Of a stretch of DNA of 64,000 nt, positions 29,591 through 41,239 are shown in pieces; within the stretch, counting starts at the first letter, position 1; each line of letters opens with the position of its first letter. Source of the DNA: Sycon ciliatum (Eukaryota > Porifera > Calcarea > Leucosolenida > Sycettidae); contig NC_088645.1 in the NCBI RefSeq assembly GCF_964019385.1, positions 34,845,720 through 34,909,719 on the forward strand, written 5' to 3'. Made by a program: the position numbers and the translations under genes. A model generated the notes under the pieces. It saw only the letters and a program-made list of their open reading frames with translations, was not told the origin of the DNA and ran no database searches.

Positions 29591-31150
29591 ATGGACGTAT
29601 TGGAAAGAACACCGCGCAAAAGTGAGAGTGACCGTCCCCGCCTTCAGGTGAGTAAATTTCATTTCTTCAACCAAAGTTCTCAGCTGGTAAATATGGTGGT
29701 AAAGACACACCTGGCAATATGGCGGTAAACACACGCCTGCCCACACACGCTCTGGAGGCTGCAAAGTTCTGGCACAGAGCTCACCTTCTCACCACCACCA
29801 CCATCAGTTCGCGCCTGGCGCCTGGTCGATGCATGGCTGGCGGTATCCGGCATAGCAGGCTGGTACATCAAGTAGCGCATGGCACATAGATGATGACACA
29901 GCAACGACATAGCTCGATTGCGACGTACGTTTCGGCCCCGCTGGACTCATCAGGCAATCTATTTCTTGGATGTCTTCTTAGATGTTCTCAGCGACTGATT
30001 TTATTGAGAATTCAAACTTCATTCGACTCTCACGAGTTTGAGGCTTTTCTTTTTTTCTTCTTCAAATAATGGACTCTGCTGCTGTGTATTTTTATTTTCC
30101 AAAATGGTTCATTGGAAGATGTTGTCACCAATAAGCCTTTTGCGCATTGTACAGATGTACGAAGTTCAGTACTAGGGCGTAGGTGTGTTACAGAACCGAT
30201 TGGGTGTTCATGCGCATTTGACCAATTTTAGCCTCATAATTAAGGGCAAACAATCCCTATTCCAGTTTCTTCACTTTAGTTAGAACTAACTAGATAGATC
30301 TTTGTCAGGAAAGGTTTTCGTTTGAAATCCTTTCAGGGCCCATTTCTCAGTGGAAATAGAAGAAAACACAATAGGGTCCTGCATACTCAACACCCATTAG
30401 GTTCTACGGGATTCTACGGGATTTCGTGCATCTGTACGACACGCAAAAGGCTTATACGATATATTGCGGTTGCGTGTCAGTTATCTGGTGCCCTCGAGAT
30501 CGAATGCTTTTGAATAAATGAATAATCTTTGTTACTGACACTATGTAGCCAATGACCATCTTGTGCTTAACCTTGAAAGGGACTGTGCACCATACGTATC
30601 TGAGTTTGGCGAAGTATTACTAATTTGCAAGTTTTAGAGTTAGATAGTCAATGTGCTCATCTACATGTACATGACATTGTACTGTATCTGCGGACACAAC
30701 TGTTGCGTAATTTGTGGGCTCATCAGCGCAGCACAGAGAAAATGAGACCGAACGTGATAGCAATGAAATTCTAAATTTCCAAGGCCAGACATTGTATAAA
30801 GACTGACTTGTAAGAGCGAGTCGTATAACGGCAATAATTGTTCGCGATGCCCCCTTTCCACATTTACACTTGAAGTAGGCCTGCACATTTTACAGTGCAA
30901 ATGAACTATCAGTGTACTGTTGGAGAACCAACTGGCCGGATGACTGAACAGCGACATAGGCGACTTGCAACTGTAGATCCGTATATCCGACGCTAGCAAC
31001 TGGTATAACTGCACTGAGGGTGAGTATACACAAGCGGATGTAGTTGATTCTGATGATCTCCTTGCGTTTGTTTGTTTTTCATGGTTCAATCATAGGAGCG
31101 TGGCGTTGGAGGTCTAAGAAATTTATTGTCGAAGAACGCGTTAGCCCAGT
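29591..31150 (+). CDS. exons 1 and 2 of the multi-copy repeat gene, copy 1
   Basis: Exon 1 is 29591-29647 (57 nt, [19 protein letters not shown]) ending at CAG-GTGAGT. Exon 2 begins at 31096 after CAATCATAG and reads [15 protein letters not shown]; its 3' side diverges near 31150, where a LINE fragment follows. The intron holds the 310-bp hammerhead-bearing insertion. The third exon is at 34022. The broken exon 2 border suggests this copy no longer splices like the one at 39.8 kb. Confidence 0.5.
29684..29993 (-). mobile_element. 310-bp hammerhead-bearing insertion with 8-bp target duplication
   Basis: GTTCTCAG flanks both sides (29676-29683 and 29994-30001). The paralogous intron at about 39860 has a single related CCTCAG site and no insert. 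The ribozyme lies about 34 bp from the right edge, i.e. near the 5' end on the minus strand. No coding frame. Looks like a short retroelement. Confidence 0.75.
29916..29959 (-). ncRNA. hammerhead ribozyme, type A, one stem II mismatch
   Basis: Minus strand: stem I GATTGC / GCAATC, intact core CTGATGA, stem II GTCC / GGCC with one mispair, loop AGCGG, core GAAA, stem III CG-TA-CG, TC before cleavage. Core fully conserved. Confidence 0.85.
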
Positions 31151-31189
31151 CACACGTACCGCTGAATCCAAATGCAGCGTCATTTGTTC

Positions 31190-31700
31190 CTCGCGTACTG
31201 AGAGCACCGGACCTACCTACGGTAAGCTACCACACCATTGATCATATTATCAACCCATGTAGTCTTAGCCATAAAATACACCACATCCATCGCCTCTTGT
31301 ATGCTCATAAAATTCACATCTTATCTATTTAAAACGAAACTCATATTGCTAGCAGCATACCTAACTCCAGCGTGCATATTCCGTGCTATAATCTGTACCG
31401 CAGAGACCTAGATTTACAGGTTGGTGGAGTTTACCTTTACGTCCATTCTGACATTCACTCGGTGTCAGTACCAGTTGCCGACGCAGGACTGGAGTGCTTG
31501 TTTGTCCGTGTACGTATTAGCGCCAAAGGCCACGGAATTTGTTGTGTGCAGTGTGTACCGTTCACCCAGTACTGCTGTTCATTTTTGGGACCTGTACAGC
31601 CAGCATCTTGAGGCGGTAACAAGCAGCGACTGTAGACTTATTGTGCTTGGAGATTTCAACACTGATGTGCCACACCCTACACCCACTAGTAACCATCATT
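31190..31700 (+). pseudogene. AP-endonuclease fragment of a LINE
   Basis: VVCSVYRSPSTAVHFWDLYS and RLIVLGDFNTDV (31530-31670) are the GDFN-type endonuclease core; VGGVYLYVHSDI near 31415 is its upstream strand. Pieces fall in different frames and the element stops at the MITE at 31702. RT is absent here. Confidence 0.75.
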
Positions 31701-31701
31701 A

Positions 31702-32092
31702 GGGAGGTTTAGTCCCACGTAATCCGTGGGTACTTTACGGGTGTGTACCACGTGATACTCAGTGACCCACGTACAGACGTTTTCTGAATCACGATATACC
31801 GTGTATGGAGGCTCACCCACGTTCCGCCAGAACGTGGGTGAAAATCAGAATGGAGCGCATTTTGCGAGCTGTGAGGGTGCTCAGCTGAAGAAGTTATCGA
31901 AGCACGAAATCAAAATATTCGATGAGCTTCTTAGGCCCGGGTAGCTTCGTCTTTGACCAGGTTTGAACATTTCGCTTCATGCTTTTGTTTGTTCCGTGTG
32001 ACTAAACACAACATTGCAACGTGGATGCCCTTCATCTACTTTACGTGGATCACCCACGTACGCGTTTCCGTTACGTGGGAACTAAACCTCCC
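31702..32092. mobile_element. 391-bp MITE with TA target duplication
   Basis: Inverted ends GGGAGGTTTAGTCCCACGTAA and its counterpart at 32071-32092, one base apart in length, flanked by TA. The interior carries several CCCACGT copies in both orientations. Tc1/mariner-type by target site. Confidence 0.8.
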
Positions 32093-32262
32093 TATTATAA
32101 GCACCTGCTCAACTTGTGTGCAGGTCCAAGTCTAGAAATGACCATAGCGTAGTTGCCAGCACGTATTCTACTCTCTACGCCGAAATTTGGTTTGGTTATG
32201 TGACCAATGATGCCCTGTCTACAATATGCGTATGCAGTACTTAGTAGTATGTATAGCACACC

Positions 32263-32342
32263 ATACACACACACACACACACACACACAGAGTAACACAC
32301 ATCCACACACAAAACTTAATACACAAACACATACACACACTG

Positions 32343-32377
<35 letters not shown>

Positions 32378-32462
32378 GTCACACACACACACACACACAA
32401 CCATACACACACACTCACACACACACATACACACACACTCACACACACAAACAGATACACAC
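32263..32462. repeat. CA microsatellite
   Basis: Interrupted (CA)n with ATA, ACT and TCA variants. Frames through it (His/Thr or Cys/Val repeats) are artefacts. Confidence 0.95.
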
Positions 32463-32619
32463 TCTTGCTTGATTTGGTTTTTATTATTCCATTTCGCTGC
32501 CTCAACAATACAAAGTACACTTAAGTCTTGTACAGTGTACTTTCGCATCAATACACATGCAAACATGCGTTATATGCAAATGCAGAATATGTACATGACT
32601 GTATAAATTATAATCTACT

Positions 32620-33296
32620 AGCAGCACCCCCGCCAGCGTTGCCTGGCCGAATGTGGCATGCGGGTGAAGCAAGTACATGAACAGCACACGTGCTCAGCAC
32701 GTGGTGGCCAGACCGCTGAAGTCCTGGTGATCACCAGGACTTCAGCGGTCTGGTGAGGGAGGTTCTTCATCGTTGGAAGGAGAAGGAGGGACGTCTGTTA
32801 CTGTTACGCCTTCGGGAGGCTGGTCAGGGTTGTCCATCACCTGGTGGCGGATGAAGCGGCTCAAAAATTCATAAACTTACGAACAAAAGTGCGATGCGCT
32901 CTTCACTGTCTGCAGATCAGATGCAGAGTGCAGTCAGTGCAGATCTTTTGTATCCTTTTGTTGCAGATGTTTCGTTTTGCAGAGAACGGTTCACGTGGTC
33001 CGCAGCGCTTGTGCGGCTGCTAGTGCTACCTATGCCTATGCCTATGGCCTGCCTAGGCTAGGTGGCTACATGATTCGCACGCTTCGCGTGCTCAGTGCTT
33101 CTGCGCGCGGCTGTTACTGCTACTCGTACTGATCGTGTCTGCTATAGTATAAGCGCTACCACCGTACCTACACTGTTCGCACGCTTCGCGTGCTCAGCAC
33201 GTGGTGGTGGCTACACGATTCGAACGCTTCGCGTGCTCAGTGCTTCTGTGGCTGCTTCCGCTAGCTACACGATTCGCACGCTTCGCGTGCTCAGTA
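32620..33296. repeat. hairpin-rich block with GCACGC-TTC-GCGTGC units
   Basis: The unit CGCACGCTTCGCGTGCTCAG occurs at about 33077, 33178, 33275 and again at 33704; a variant is at 33220. Each copy is a 6-bp stem with TTC loop. The block also holds the 46-bp palindrome at 32708 and steps such as CAGCACGTGGTGG. No genes. Confidence 0.8.
32708..32753. repeat. 46-bp perfect palindrome
   Basis: Two 23-bp arms with no spacer and no mismatch, centred at 32730/32731 (CCTGGTGATCACCAGG at the middle). Confidence 0.95.
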
Positions 33297-33656
33297 GTGC
33301 TGACCCGAATTTGCCAGCTGAATCTCGATATTTTGCGGCATAATTTTGCTCGTGCATCGTCGAAATTTTGCTTTCATTTTGCTAGGCCACTCGATATTTT
33401 GCTCCCTTTTTGCTCCAAAATTTGTGTCACGTGTGAGAAAACTGACCGAAAGTGGGTTACGTGTTGGCAAAAATGAGAAAAAGTGAGTCACGTGTTGGTA
33501 AAATTGTGCCGAAATGAGTCATGTGCACCGTATATGTGTAAAATCTCCCAATTCCCAGCCAACACACCGATATTTTGCTCCATTTTGCCAGCAAATTCCC
33601 TTTCAAAATTCTTCGATATTTTGCTAGAAGAATTGCTAGCAAATTCGGGTCAGCAC
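33297..33656. mobile_element. 360-bp MITE with TA target duplication inside the hairpin block
   Basis: Inverted ends GTGCTGACCCGAATTTGC / GCAAATTCGGGTCAGCAC (18 bp, perfect) flanked by TA at 33295 and 33657. The GCTCAGT flanks on both sides belong to the interrupted hairpin block. Internal near-repeats of GTCACGTGT. No frame. Confidence 0.85.
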
Positions 33657-33658
33657 TA

Positions 33659-33943
33659 GTGCTCAGTGCTTCTGCGGCCGCTAGCTACACTGTGCTACAC
33701 TGTTCGCACGCTTCGCGTGCTCAGGGCAGCGCTGCTCCGCAGCGCTAGCGCTTCAGCGTGACACAAAAACACACGTCACAGGTGCCTCTTCTTTATAAGG
33801 AGCGTGACACACACACACACACACAGACACACGTCACAGGTGCCTCTCTTTTATAAGTAAAGATGAGTACTTCTGCACAGTTTTGACTGATGTCATGAGG
33901 GTAAGAGAATCACTGTCAATATGACGTCATCGCAATCAATGTG
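33659..33943. repeat. remainder of the hairpin block and short CA tract
   Basis: One more GCACGC-TTC-GCGTGC unit (about 33704), a CAGCGCTGCTCCGCAGCGCT inverted repeat, two direct copies of CACGTCACAGGTGCCTCT, and a CA run near 33810. Confidence 0.7.
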
Positions 33944-36180
33944 GTAAAGTGATGCAATGAATTTTGAGCTGGGTCACTGAATTGCCTGTCTTTGCCCTTT
34001 GTTTTCTCTTGAATGTCGTAGAAACAAGCGTCAGATGGCGATGTTGGAGCATCAACTGGGTCACAGCCATCAAGTCTAACTTCTACCATATCCTCGAGAC
34101 AACTCCAGTCTGCGGGGAATGCTCGCTGTCGTCTCCCGCCAAAAGAACCCGGAAGGGGCCGAGCACAGCCTCCAAACATGGCTGGTGCTGGAAATGGTGG
34201 AGCATCAACAGGGCCGCATACTACCGCATATGGACGAATGACGTTGACTCCCACCGGACAACCTGAATCCAAGCAGAAGATGAGGGATAGTGATAGTGAT
34301 TCGTTGCAGAGTGCCTCGTTTCCATCGAGTGAGTCGCCGTCCCTTCAGGCCAGAAAGAAGCCTGAATCCAATCGGTTTGGAGGGCTTTGGAGTGCGCTAC
34401 TCGGCCTTGTGACTGAAATACACGCCAAGAACGAAACCTTGAAAGAGAGGCAACTCCAGTCTGCGGGGAATGCTCGTTGTCGTCTCTCGCCAAAAGGACG
34501 CGGAAGAGGCCGAGCACAGCCTCCAAACATGGCTGGTGCTGGAAATGGTGGAGCATCAACAGGGCCGCCTACTACCGCATATGGACGAATGACGTTGACT
34601 CCCACGGAACAACCTGGATCCAAGCAGAAGATGAGGGATAGTGATAGTGATTCGTTGCAGAGTGCGTTGTTCCCATCGAGTGAGTCGCCGTCCCTTCAGG
34701 CCAGAAAGAAGCCTGAATCCAATCGCTTTGCAGGGCTTCAAGGTGCGTTACTCGGCATTGTCACTGAGGTACACGCGAAGAACGAAACCCTGAAAAAGGG
34801 TCAGTCCGCACTGTTTTCTGGACATGTGCAAGTGATGAGTAAGCCGAACAGGACTCCCACCGAACAACCAGGGCACAATCAAAGCTGAAGTACAGATGTG
34901 TCCGGCCAGCCTGAATCAGTATAATACGCTAAGCAGTGATGTTATAATCTCTCGCCGGCCGAGCGGAGGGAGTGAGGCGAGAAATGATTTCTCGTGCAAC
35001 AAAATTGTTTTTCTTGCGAATATGGAATCTAATGTGTTCTCTTTTTGTTGCTGTTCTTTTTGCCTGACTCCTTCAGTCAGTGTTTTGTGCCTCACCAGTG
35101 TCTCCACCCTCCCACCCTTCATGTCTGCCGATATTCTTCCATTTCTTTCTTGGCTGTAGATATGTTGTGCCTGTTTTCACGCTGCCATGTTGCCACTTGG
35201 GGTTATACACCCGGTTTTTTCCCTCATTCGTGCGTCTGTCGGCGCGAGGTTTTTTTCCCGGCTGGCTCGGTCCAGAGAAATTAATCTGACGGTCCCAAGT
35301 GGTGCTTGTCCTGGCTGTTTTATGTAAGTTGAATGTACTCATTCTTTCCTCCTGGGGTCTGTCCCCCTGTTGCTGCTCCTAGTTTTCTTCTGCATCACGG
35401 TTCACGTCTGGCTGCGGCCTACTACCATCACTCTGTGTGCTCCTGCCGCTGTTGTCTGGGTCCATGTCGTTATGTCGGTGTATGTGGAGCGAGAAGAGAT
35501 GAAAACTAGAATAACTGGCACTGAAGGTACTGAGGACCAAGCAGACTGCATATAGGAAGTGTATTCCACGCCTGAAGCAATGTCATTTATTTAGACAAGT
35601 AACCATACTGCTGTACTCTAGCCAGCAGACCACGCCATCGGGCGCATGCCAGTTTCCAGATTTTTGTAAACGGCATAATTGGTTACCACTAATGTGCAAA
35701 TGGAATCAAATTCCAGACTATTTGTCCAGGTCTGTTTACTGTCATCTGTGACTATTGATGCATGTCTATTCCTAGCTATGTGCTGATTACCAAGCTGTTT
35801 CTGCGTTAGTGCTCTGCTACCAGCGAATGAAAAAGGACGAAAGAAAAGAATGCATCAGCGGGGTGAAATGTTATCACTGCATGTGTTGACCGTTGTTGGG
35901 AGCGGCGAGATAAGCTAGCAAAAGAGGCGAGCCTGCCTACAAGGTGGCATGACATTTAACATGGTCTATGAACTGTCTAATATTGGATATTGCTTTCATT
36001 TTCATGAGCAGCTTGAGCCAATACGAGTATGCAGAGAAAATAGTAGATTTGGTGAGCATAGTTGACAAAGCTCTGGGAAGTACTATGCCATTGCGAGTGT
36101 CCCGTGCGAAAGTAAACCAATAACTTGCTGAGATGTTCAGGGACACGGTTCAGTTAAAATACGATGGAGCAGAACGCATG
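33944..36180 (+). repeat. segmental repeat unit, copy 2
   Basis: Closest relative of 15906-18360. Contains the third exon (34022-34888), the ATTTCTCGCC-type inverted repeat near 34947, and non-coding downstream sequence to about 36180 (the minus-strand reading there shows nothing recognised). Confidence 0.85.
34022..34888 (+). CDS. third exon of the multi-copy repeat gene, copy 2
   Basis: Preceded by TTGAATGTCGTAG, an acceptor. Open for 288 codons with two tandem ~110-residue modules, like copy 1, and very similar to it. Begins [15 protein letters not shown]. The retained frame in separate copies suggests either recent duplication or selection. Function unknown; Ser, Pro, Gly and Arg rich, with a helical [16 protein letters not shown] end to each module. 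Confidence 0.55.
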   Translation, partial: KQASDGDVGASTGSQPSSLTSTISSRQLQSAGNARCRLPPKEPGRGRAQPPNMAGAGNGGASTGPHTTAYGRMTLTPTGQPESKQKMRDSDSDSLQSASFPSSESPSLQARKKPESNRFGGLWSALLGLVTEIHAKNETLKERQLQSAGNARCRLSPKGRGRGRAQPPNMAGAGNGGASTGPPTTAYGRMTLTPTEQPGSKQKMRDSDSDSLQSALFPSSESPSLQARKKPESNRFAGLQGALLGIVTEVHAKNETLKKGQSALFSGHVQVMSKPNRTPTEQPGHNQS

Positions 36181-36229
36181 ACTGTCTTGGCGACAGGATT
36201 GTGCTATTATTAGTATTATTTTATACAAA

Positions 36230-37170
36230 AGAGAAAGACCAAGGAACTACAAGTTACGCTATCCTGTCCACGTACACGACCAGTTACTAAACAATTAGCT
36301 CATGCGCTAACATTGCATGACACTGATCGACGGTACTGACGTTCTACAACTAACTGGCTAACAGCGCTCTAGCATGCTAGCACATCTTGGATGCGCACTC
36401 CTACAGCCTTCCAAAGTGGAAGTTTCTAAGTTATAGAAATAACAAAAGGAGGAGAAGGTGAGCGCAACCTAGATAAGCACGAGCTGAAAGTCTCAGCTGT
36501 GAACGACGTTGGCGGATGTTCATGCATGTCGATGACGATACTGGCAAGGCCATTGGACAATACGGTCAAACCACGACTCAAGAACGCAAAGCAAAATTCC
36601 ACACAACTTGTGTAGCTCAAAAGATGCTAAGATCAATAAAAGGGGAAGCTATGCGAACAAAAATCCCGAAAAACCAACCGCCTAGGTCAAACAGCACTGT
36701 ACTTCGACTATGACAATTTAGATGGACAATAAGCAGCGGTAACAAGCAGCAGTTTCGCACGACCATCGTTTCACGGGATAGATAAAGACGGCTCATCAGG
36801 TGTGCAGGAATGGATTCAGATGGAACGCCAAGGTTTAATTTATACAAAAGAGAAAGACCAAGGAACTACAAGTTACGCTATACTGTCCACGTACACGACC
36901 AGTTACTAAACAATCAGCTCATGCGCTAACATTGCACGACACTGACCGACGGTACTGACGTTCTACAACTAACTCAGTAACTGGCTAACAGCTCTCTACT
37001 TACACGGCCAGTAACTAAACAATCAGCTCATGCGATAACATTGCACGACACTGACCGACGGTACTCGCCACTACGTTCTACAACTAACTGGCTAACAGCG
37101 CTAGCATACCTTGGATGCGCACTCCAACAGCCTTCCAACTAACTGTTACTTGCAAGGTTCTAAGTTATGG
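36230..37170. repeat. ACCAAGGAACTACAAGTTAC repeats, copies 2 and 3
   Basis: Copies at 36238-36430 and 36855-37165, the second with an internal partial duplication. Between them, 36430-36850 is unrecognised; a 65-codon frame at 36516 has no support. Confidence 0.75.
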
Positions 37171-37470
37171 AATAACATAAGGAGTGTTGGAGTGCGCATC
37201 CAAGATGTCACGCACAACGCGTGAACCTTTCCTAGTGTGTTGACCCGGCGGAGCCAAGAAAAGGAGTTGTAAAATATTAGTATTTCAGTAATCCAGGGGA
37301 CGAAAAATATTTTCGTAGATCTGCTCTATTTCGGTCGCGTTTGGACAGAATGATCTTTGTAGCAACTTTCGTTACTCGAACCCGGCCGGTTGACATCTTA
37401 CGACTCTTCGTTGTGCGCAACCTCTCTAATGAAATGAACTTTACTTACATGAGGCCCAGGATGGTTATTA
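37170..37470. repeat. left half of an interrupted repeat
   Basis: Matches 23060-23340; the match resumes at 38562 after the MITE. Confidence 0.75.
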
Positions 37471-38561
37471 GAGAGGTTTTGCAGAGCGAACGTTCGCGCG
37501 AATTTTCGTTTGACGTCACGAAAAGCGGAACTTCGTGCGAAAGTTCGCAGTTTTGAACGTGAAAGTTGCAGGAAACGCGAAACAAACTTTCGCAGTAATT
37601 TTCGCTCTTTGTGGACCGCTGGTCAGCCTGGTGCACGGTGAGCGACCCTCAATCTTCATGTTTGTGCTGGATCTCTACTCTTGGCTTGGTCCGCGAGTGC
37701 TAGCTTTCCGATAGTTTTAGCAGCCCGTGTTGTTTCATCTCCAGAACCATCTCCGATCTCCTGCTTGCTCGTCTTCTCACTGCTGAGAATCGGTTACATC
37801 AATGATGTCTTTTTGCATCTCAGGTGTTGATGCGCAAGATTACAGCACAAGCCAACCCGGCCCGTTTGTCTGTGGGTCTCCGGCCATGGATAACGTATAC
37901 AAAGAGCTCTCGTCTCAGGCCGTGACTCAAGGTACCTGGTGCGCGTGCCGCCACTCGCAACAAATAAAATAATCGGATGGAGAACACTTCTCAAAAACAA
38001 GCGAGTGCACACGAAATTTTCTTGGAGCGAGAAACATGCAAACGTTCGCAGTAATGTTCGCTCTTTGTGGACTGTTCGTGCGCGGTGAGCCACCCTCAAT
38101 CCTCATGTTTGTGCTTGATCTCTACTCTTGGCTTGGTCCGCGGGTGCTAGCTTTCCTATACTTGTGGCAGCCCGTGTTGCTTCACCTCCGGAACCATCCC
38201 CGATCTCCTGCCTGCTCGTCTTCTCACTGCTCAGAGCCGGTTACATCAACGATGCCTTTTTGAATTTCAGGTGTTGATGCGCCAGATTACGGCACAAGCC
38301 AACCCGTTTGTCTGTGAGTCTCCGGCCATGGACAAGGTAGTCAAAGGGCTCTCGTCTCAGGCCATGGCTCAGTCAGGGTGCCGTCACTCGCAACAACAAA
38401 ATAATCGGATGAAGACCACTTCTCAAACAAGCCAGTGCACGCGAAAATAATTCCTGGGAGCGAAAAACATGCAAAACACAAATTTCGCGCGAACGTTCGC
38501 AATAGTTTTCGCAACCCGGAACGCGAAAATCATTGTGAACGTTCGCTCTGCAAAACCTCTC
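37471..38561. mobile_element. 1.1-kb MITE-like element with TA target duplication
   Basis: Inverted ends begin GAGAGGTTTTGCAGAGCGAA and match for about 25 bp; TA at 37469-37470 and 38562-38563. The paralogous site at about 23340 lacks it. The interior has a ~430-bp direct duplication (37620-38020 and 38080-38450), with GATCTCTACTCTTGGCTTGG in each copy. No transposase frame. Confidence 0.85.
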
Positions 38562-39000
38562 TATTATCGATTCTGCGCGTTGGTCTCTCCCATACTTCCA
38601 TTTCGAACTACTGGTTGCTGACAGATCGACTGCGGAAGCTCTTGTTGCAAGGTGCCACTAAGACTGAGTTAGTTGTAGAATAAACTACAATGATCACTGG
38701 GAGAAGAAACAGCGGAACTACGGAGACTTCGAAAGCAAAAATGGTTGGCATTCGTAGCGTGGCTGGTGAAGAGTGTCTGTACTGTCACTGTATGCACGGG
38801 CCATAGATCTACTCTACACACGCTGTAGATGTACAGGAAACCTAGTCTCGTACACGAGTACACGTACGGATAGTACAGAAGTAATACTGCAATAACTGTC
38901 TTCTTCTTGACTACTTCGTTTGTAAAAATGATCTGCCAGAAGTCTAGTTTCCACCCTGGACTTTTTTTTACCACGTTTGACTTGTGAAGTTGTGCAATCC
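38562..39000. repeat. right half of the interrupted repeat
   Basis: Continues the match to 23350-23760, ending near the TTTTTTTACCACG step. 39000-39340 has nothing recognised apart from a short AATAATAATTTTTATTA run, shared in part with 55990-56190. Confidence 0.7.
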
Positions 39001-39456
39001 ACGCTCCATACAGCGATGCTTAGAATCTTCACGCACGGATCTGTTTTCTGAGAGGGTGAAGTGCAGCGCGAGCTCATATAGACTGCATAACGCACTCAAG
39101 CTCACCTAGATCTACAATAGATGTACGTGACTCAGCCACTACACATGAGTGACCGTACCGCGAACGTACGTGGGAGGTCAGCAGTCAGCACAGTCCACGC
39201 TTACATGTCATGTAATAATAATAATTTTTATTACTTAGTGGGCTGTTAAGTATTTTAATAGTGTGACGTCAATGGGCCCTTCGATACGCGTGGCTACGCA
39301 GAGCACAATGGACAAACAATAATGCCTAATGGCTAGGCCCAGCGGGATACAGTGATCTTGCTCCTTTCTACGGCTTGCACGTACATGTACGCTATGATTC
39401 TTAGCGTCGCGGATCGTGAAGCCCTTTCATGTTGTTCACCCACGCCTAAAACCTGG

Positions 39457-39463
39457 TATAAAG
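39457..39463 (+). promoter_or_regulatory. TATA box of repeat gene, copy 3
   Basis: TATAAAG, same context as 29350, about 320 bp before the exon 1 ATG. Confidence 0.5.
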
Positions 39464-39775
39464 GTGAGCGCGGGAACTGTCATTCTCGCAGTTACGTTAC
39501 AGAAGTCAGTAGTGAAGAAGAAATCAATTCCGTTTGGTGTCGATTCAAAACTAGCTCTTTACAGTCCTGACCTGTAGTTTCATGAGACTAGTTTTGTTGT
39601 AGATCTACAGCGTGTACAGAGCTGATCTACGTGCACGTTGCTATTTGAAAGACTCCTTGCTCACTGCTGCTTTACTCCTGGAATTCACGGTTTTCTAAGC
39701 TACAACTTACTCTATGTGTGTGACATCCTCGAAGAAGTGTTTTAGCAGACCCTCTGTCAGCACCAGGTATTTCTA

Positions 39776-41053
39776 ATGGACATGTTGGAGAAAACACTGC
39801 GCAAAAGCGAGAGTGACCGTCCTCGCCTTCAGGTAAGTACATTTCATTTCGTCAACTAAAGTCCTCAGGGAGTGCTTGTATTGAATATTCAAACGTCATC
39901 CGACTCTCACGAGTTTGAGGATTTGCTTTTTTCTTCTTTAAATCGTGGACTCTGCTGCCGTGTATTTTTATTTTCCAAAATGGCTCATGGAAAGATGTTG
40001 TAACCAATAAGTTATTTTGCAGTTGAGTGTCAAATATCTGATGACCTCGAGACCGAATGCATTTGAGTAAATGAATAGACGCAGATGGAGAGCCAAGGGT
40101 GTGTCTTTACCACCATATTTATCAACCATTTGTACAGCTGCAGTGGCGTCTTCAACTTCATTCTCTCTGGAGAGCCAAGGTTTAATTTATACAAAAGAGA
40201 AGGACTGGTGGTGTTAGTGGAGAGTATAGCGTTACTTGTAGTTCCTCTGTCTTTCTCTTTTGTATAAAATAAATGAATAATCCAGGTTACCAACACTGCG
40301 TAGCCAATGCCCGTCATGTGCTTACACTTGAAATGAACTGTATACCATACATATCTGAGTATTACTCCTTTACTAGTGTTAGAGTTAGATGGTCAATGTG
40401 CTCATCTACATGTACATGACATTGTATAAAGACTGACTTGTAAGTGCGAGTCGTAATGCTATATAACGGCAACGTTCACGATGCCACCTTTCCAAATTTA
40501 CACTAGAAGTAGGCCTGTTAATTGATATACCGTGCACATGAACTATCAATGTACTGTTGGACAACTGACTGGCCGGATGACTGAACAGCGACATAGGCGA
40601 CTTGCAACTGTAGATTCGTATCTCCGACGTTAGCAACTGGTATATTAGCACTGAGGGTGAGCATACACAAGCGCATATAGTTGATTCTGATGATGTCTTT
40701 GCGTTTTGTTTGTTTTTCATGGTTCAATCATAGGAGCGCGGCGTTGCAGGGCTGAGAAATTTATTGTCGAAGAACGCTAATCGCCCCAAGGTAAGCGGCC
40801 CCTTCTGAGTTCTGACTCAGCATCCTCGAGAAAAAAAACACGTTTACTAACCCTCAATTATGTATTTCCTTTTCAAACAATGACTGGGGAGTTTTATAAC
40901 CTTGCTGAAGAGAAGTCCAAATCTAGAAATGACTATAGCGCAATTGCCAGCACGTATTCTCCTCTCCACGCCGATATTTGGTTTGATTATGTGGCCAATG
41001 ATGCAGTATCTACAATATGGGTATTCAGTACTAGTATGTATAGACCATAGACA

Positions 41054-41106
<53 letters not shown>

Positions 41107-41185
41107 AGACACACATACACACACAAGCACAAACACCCAGACACACACACACATACTCACACACACACACATTATTATACACACA

Positions 41186-41239
<54 letters not shown>

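Noticed and set aside
32095-32606. Long Cys/Val and His/Thr repeat frames
   Set aside because: Simple translation of the CA microsatellite on both strands. The same holds for 40847-41378.
36765-36803. Minus-strand CTGATGA followed by GTGAAACG, resembling a sixth hammerhead
   Set aside because: The base before GAAA cannot pair with the first base of stem II, and the position after stem III is not a valid cleavage base.
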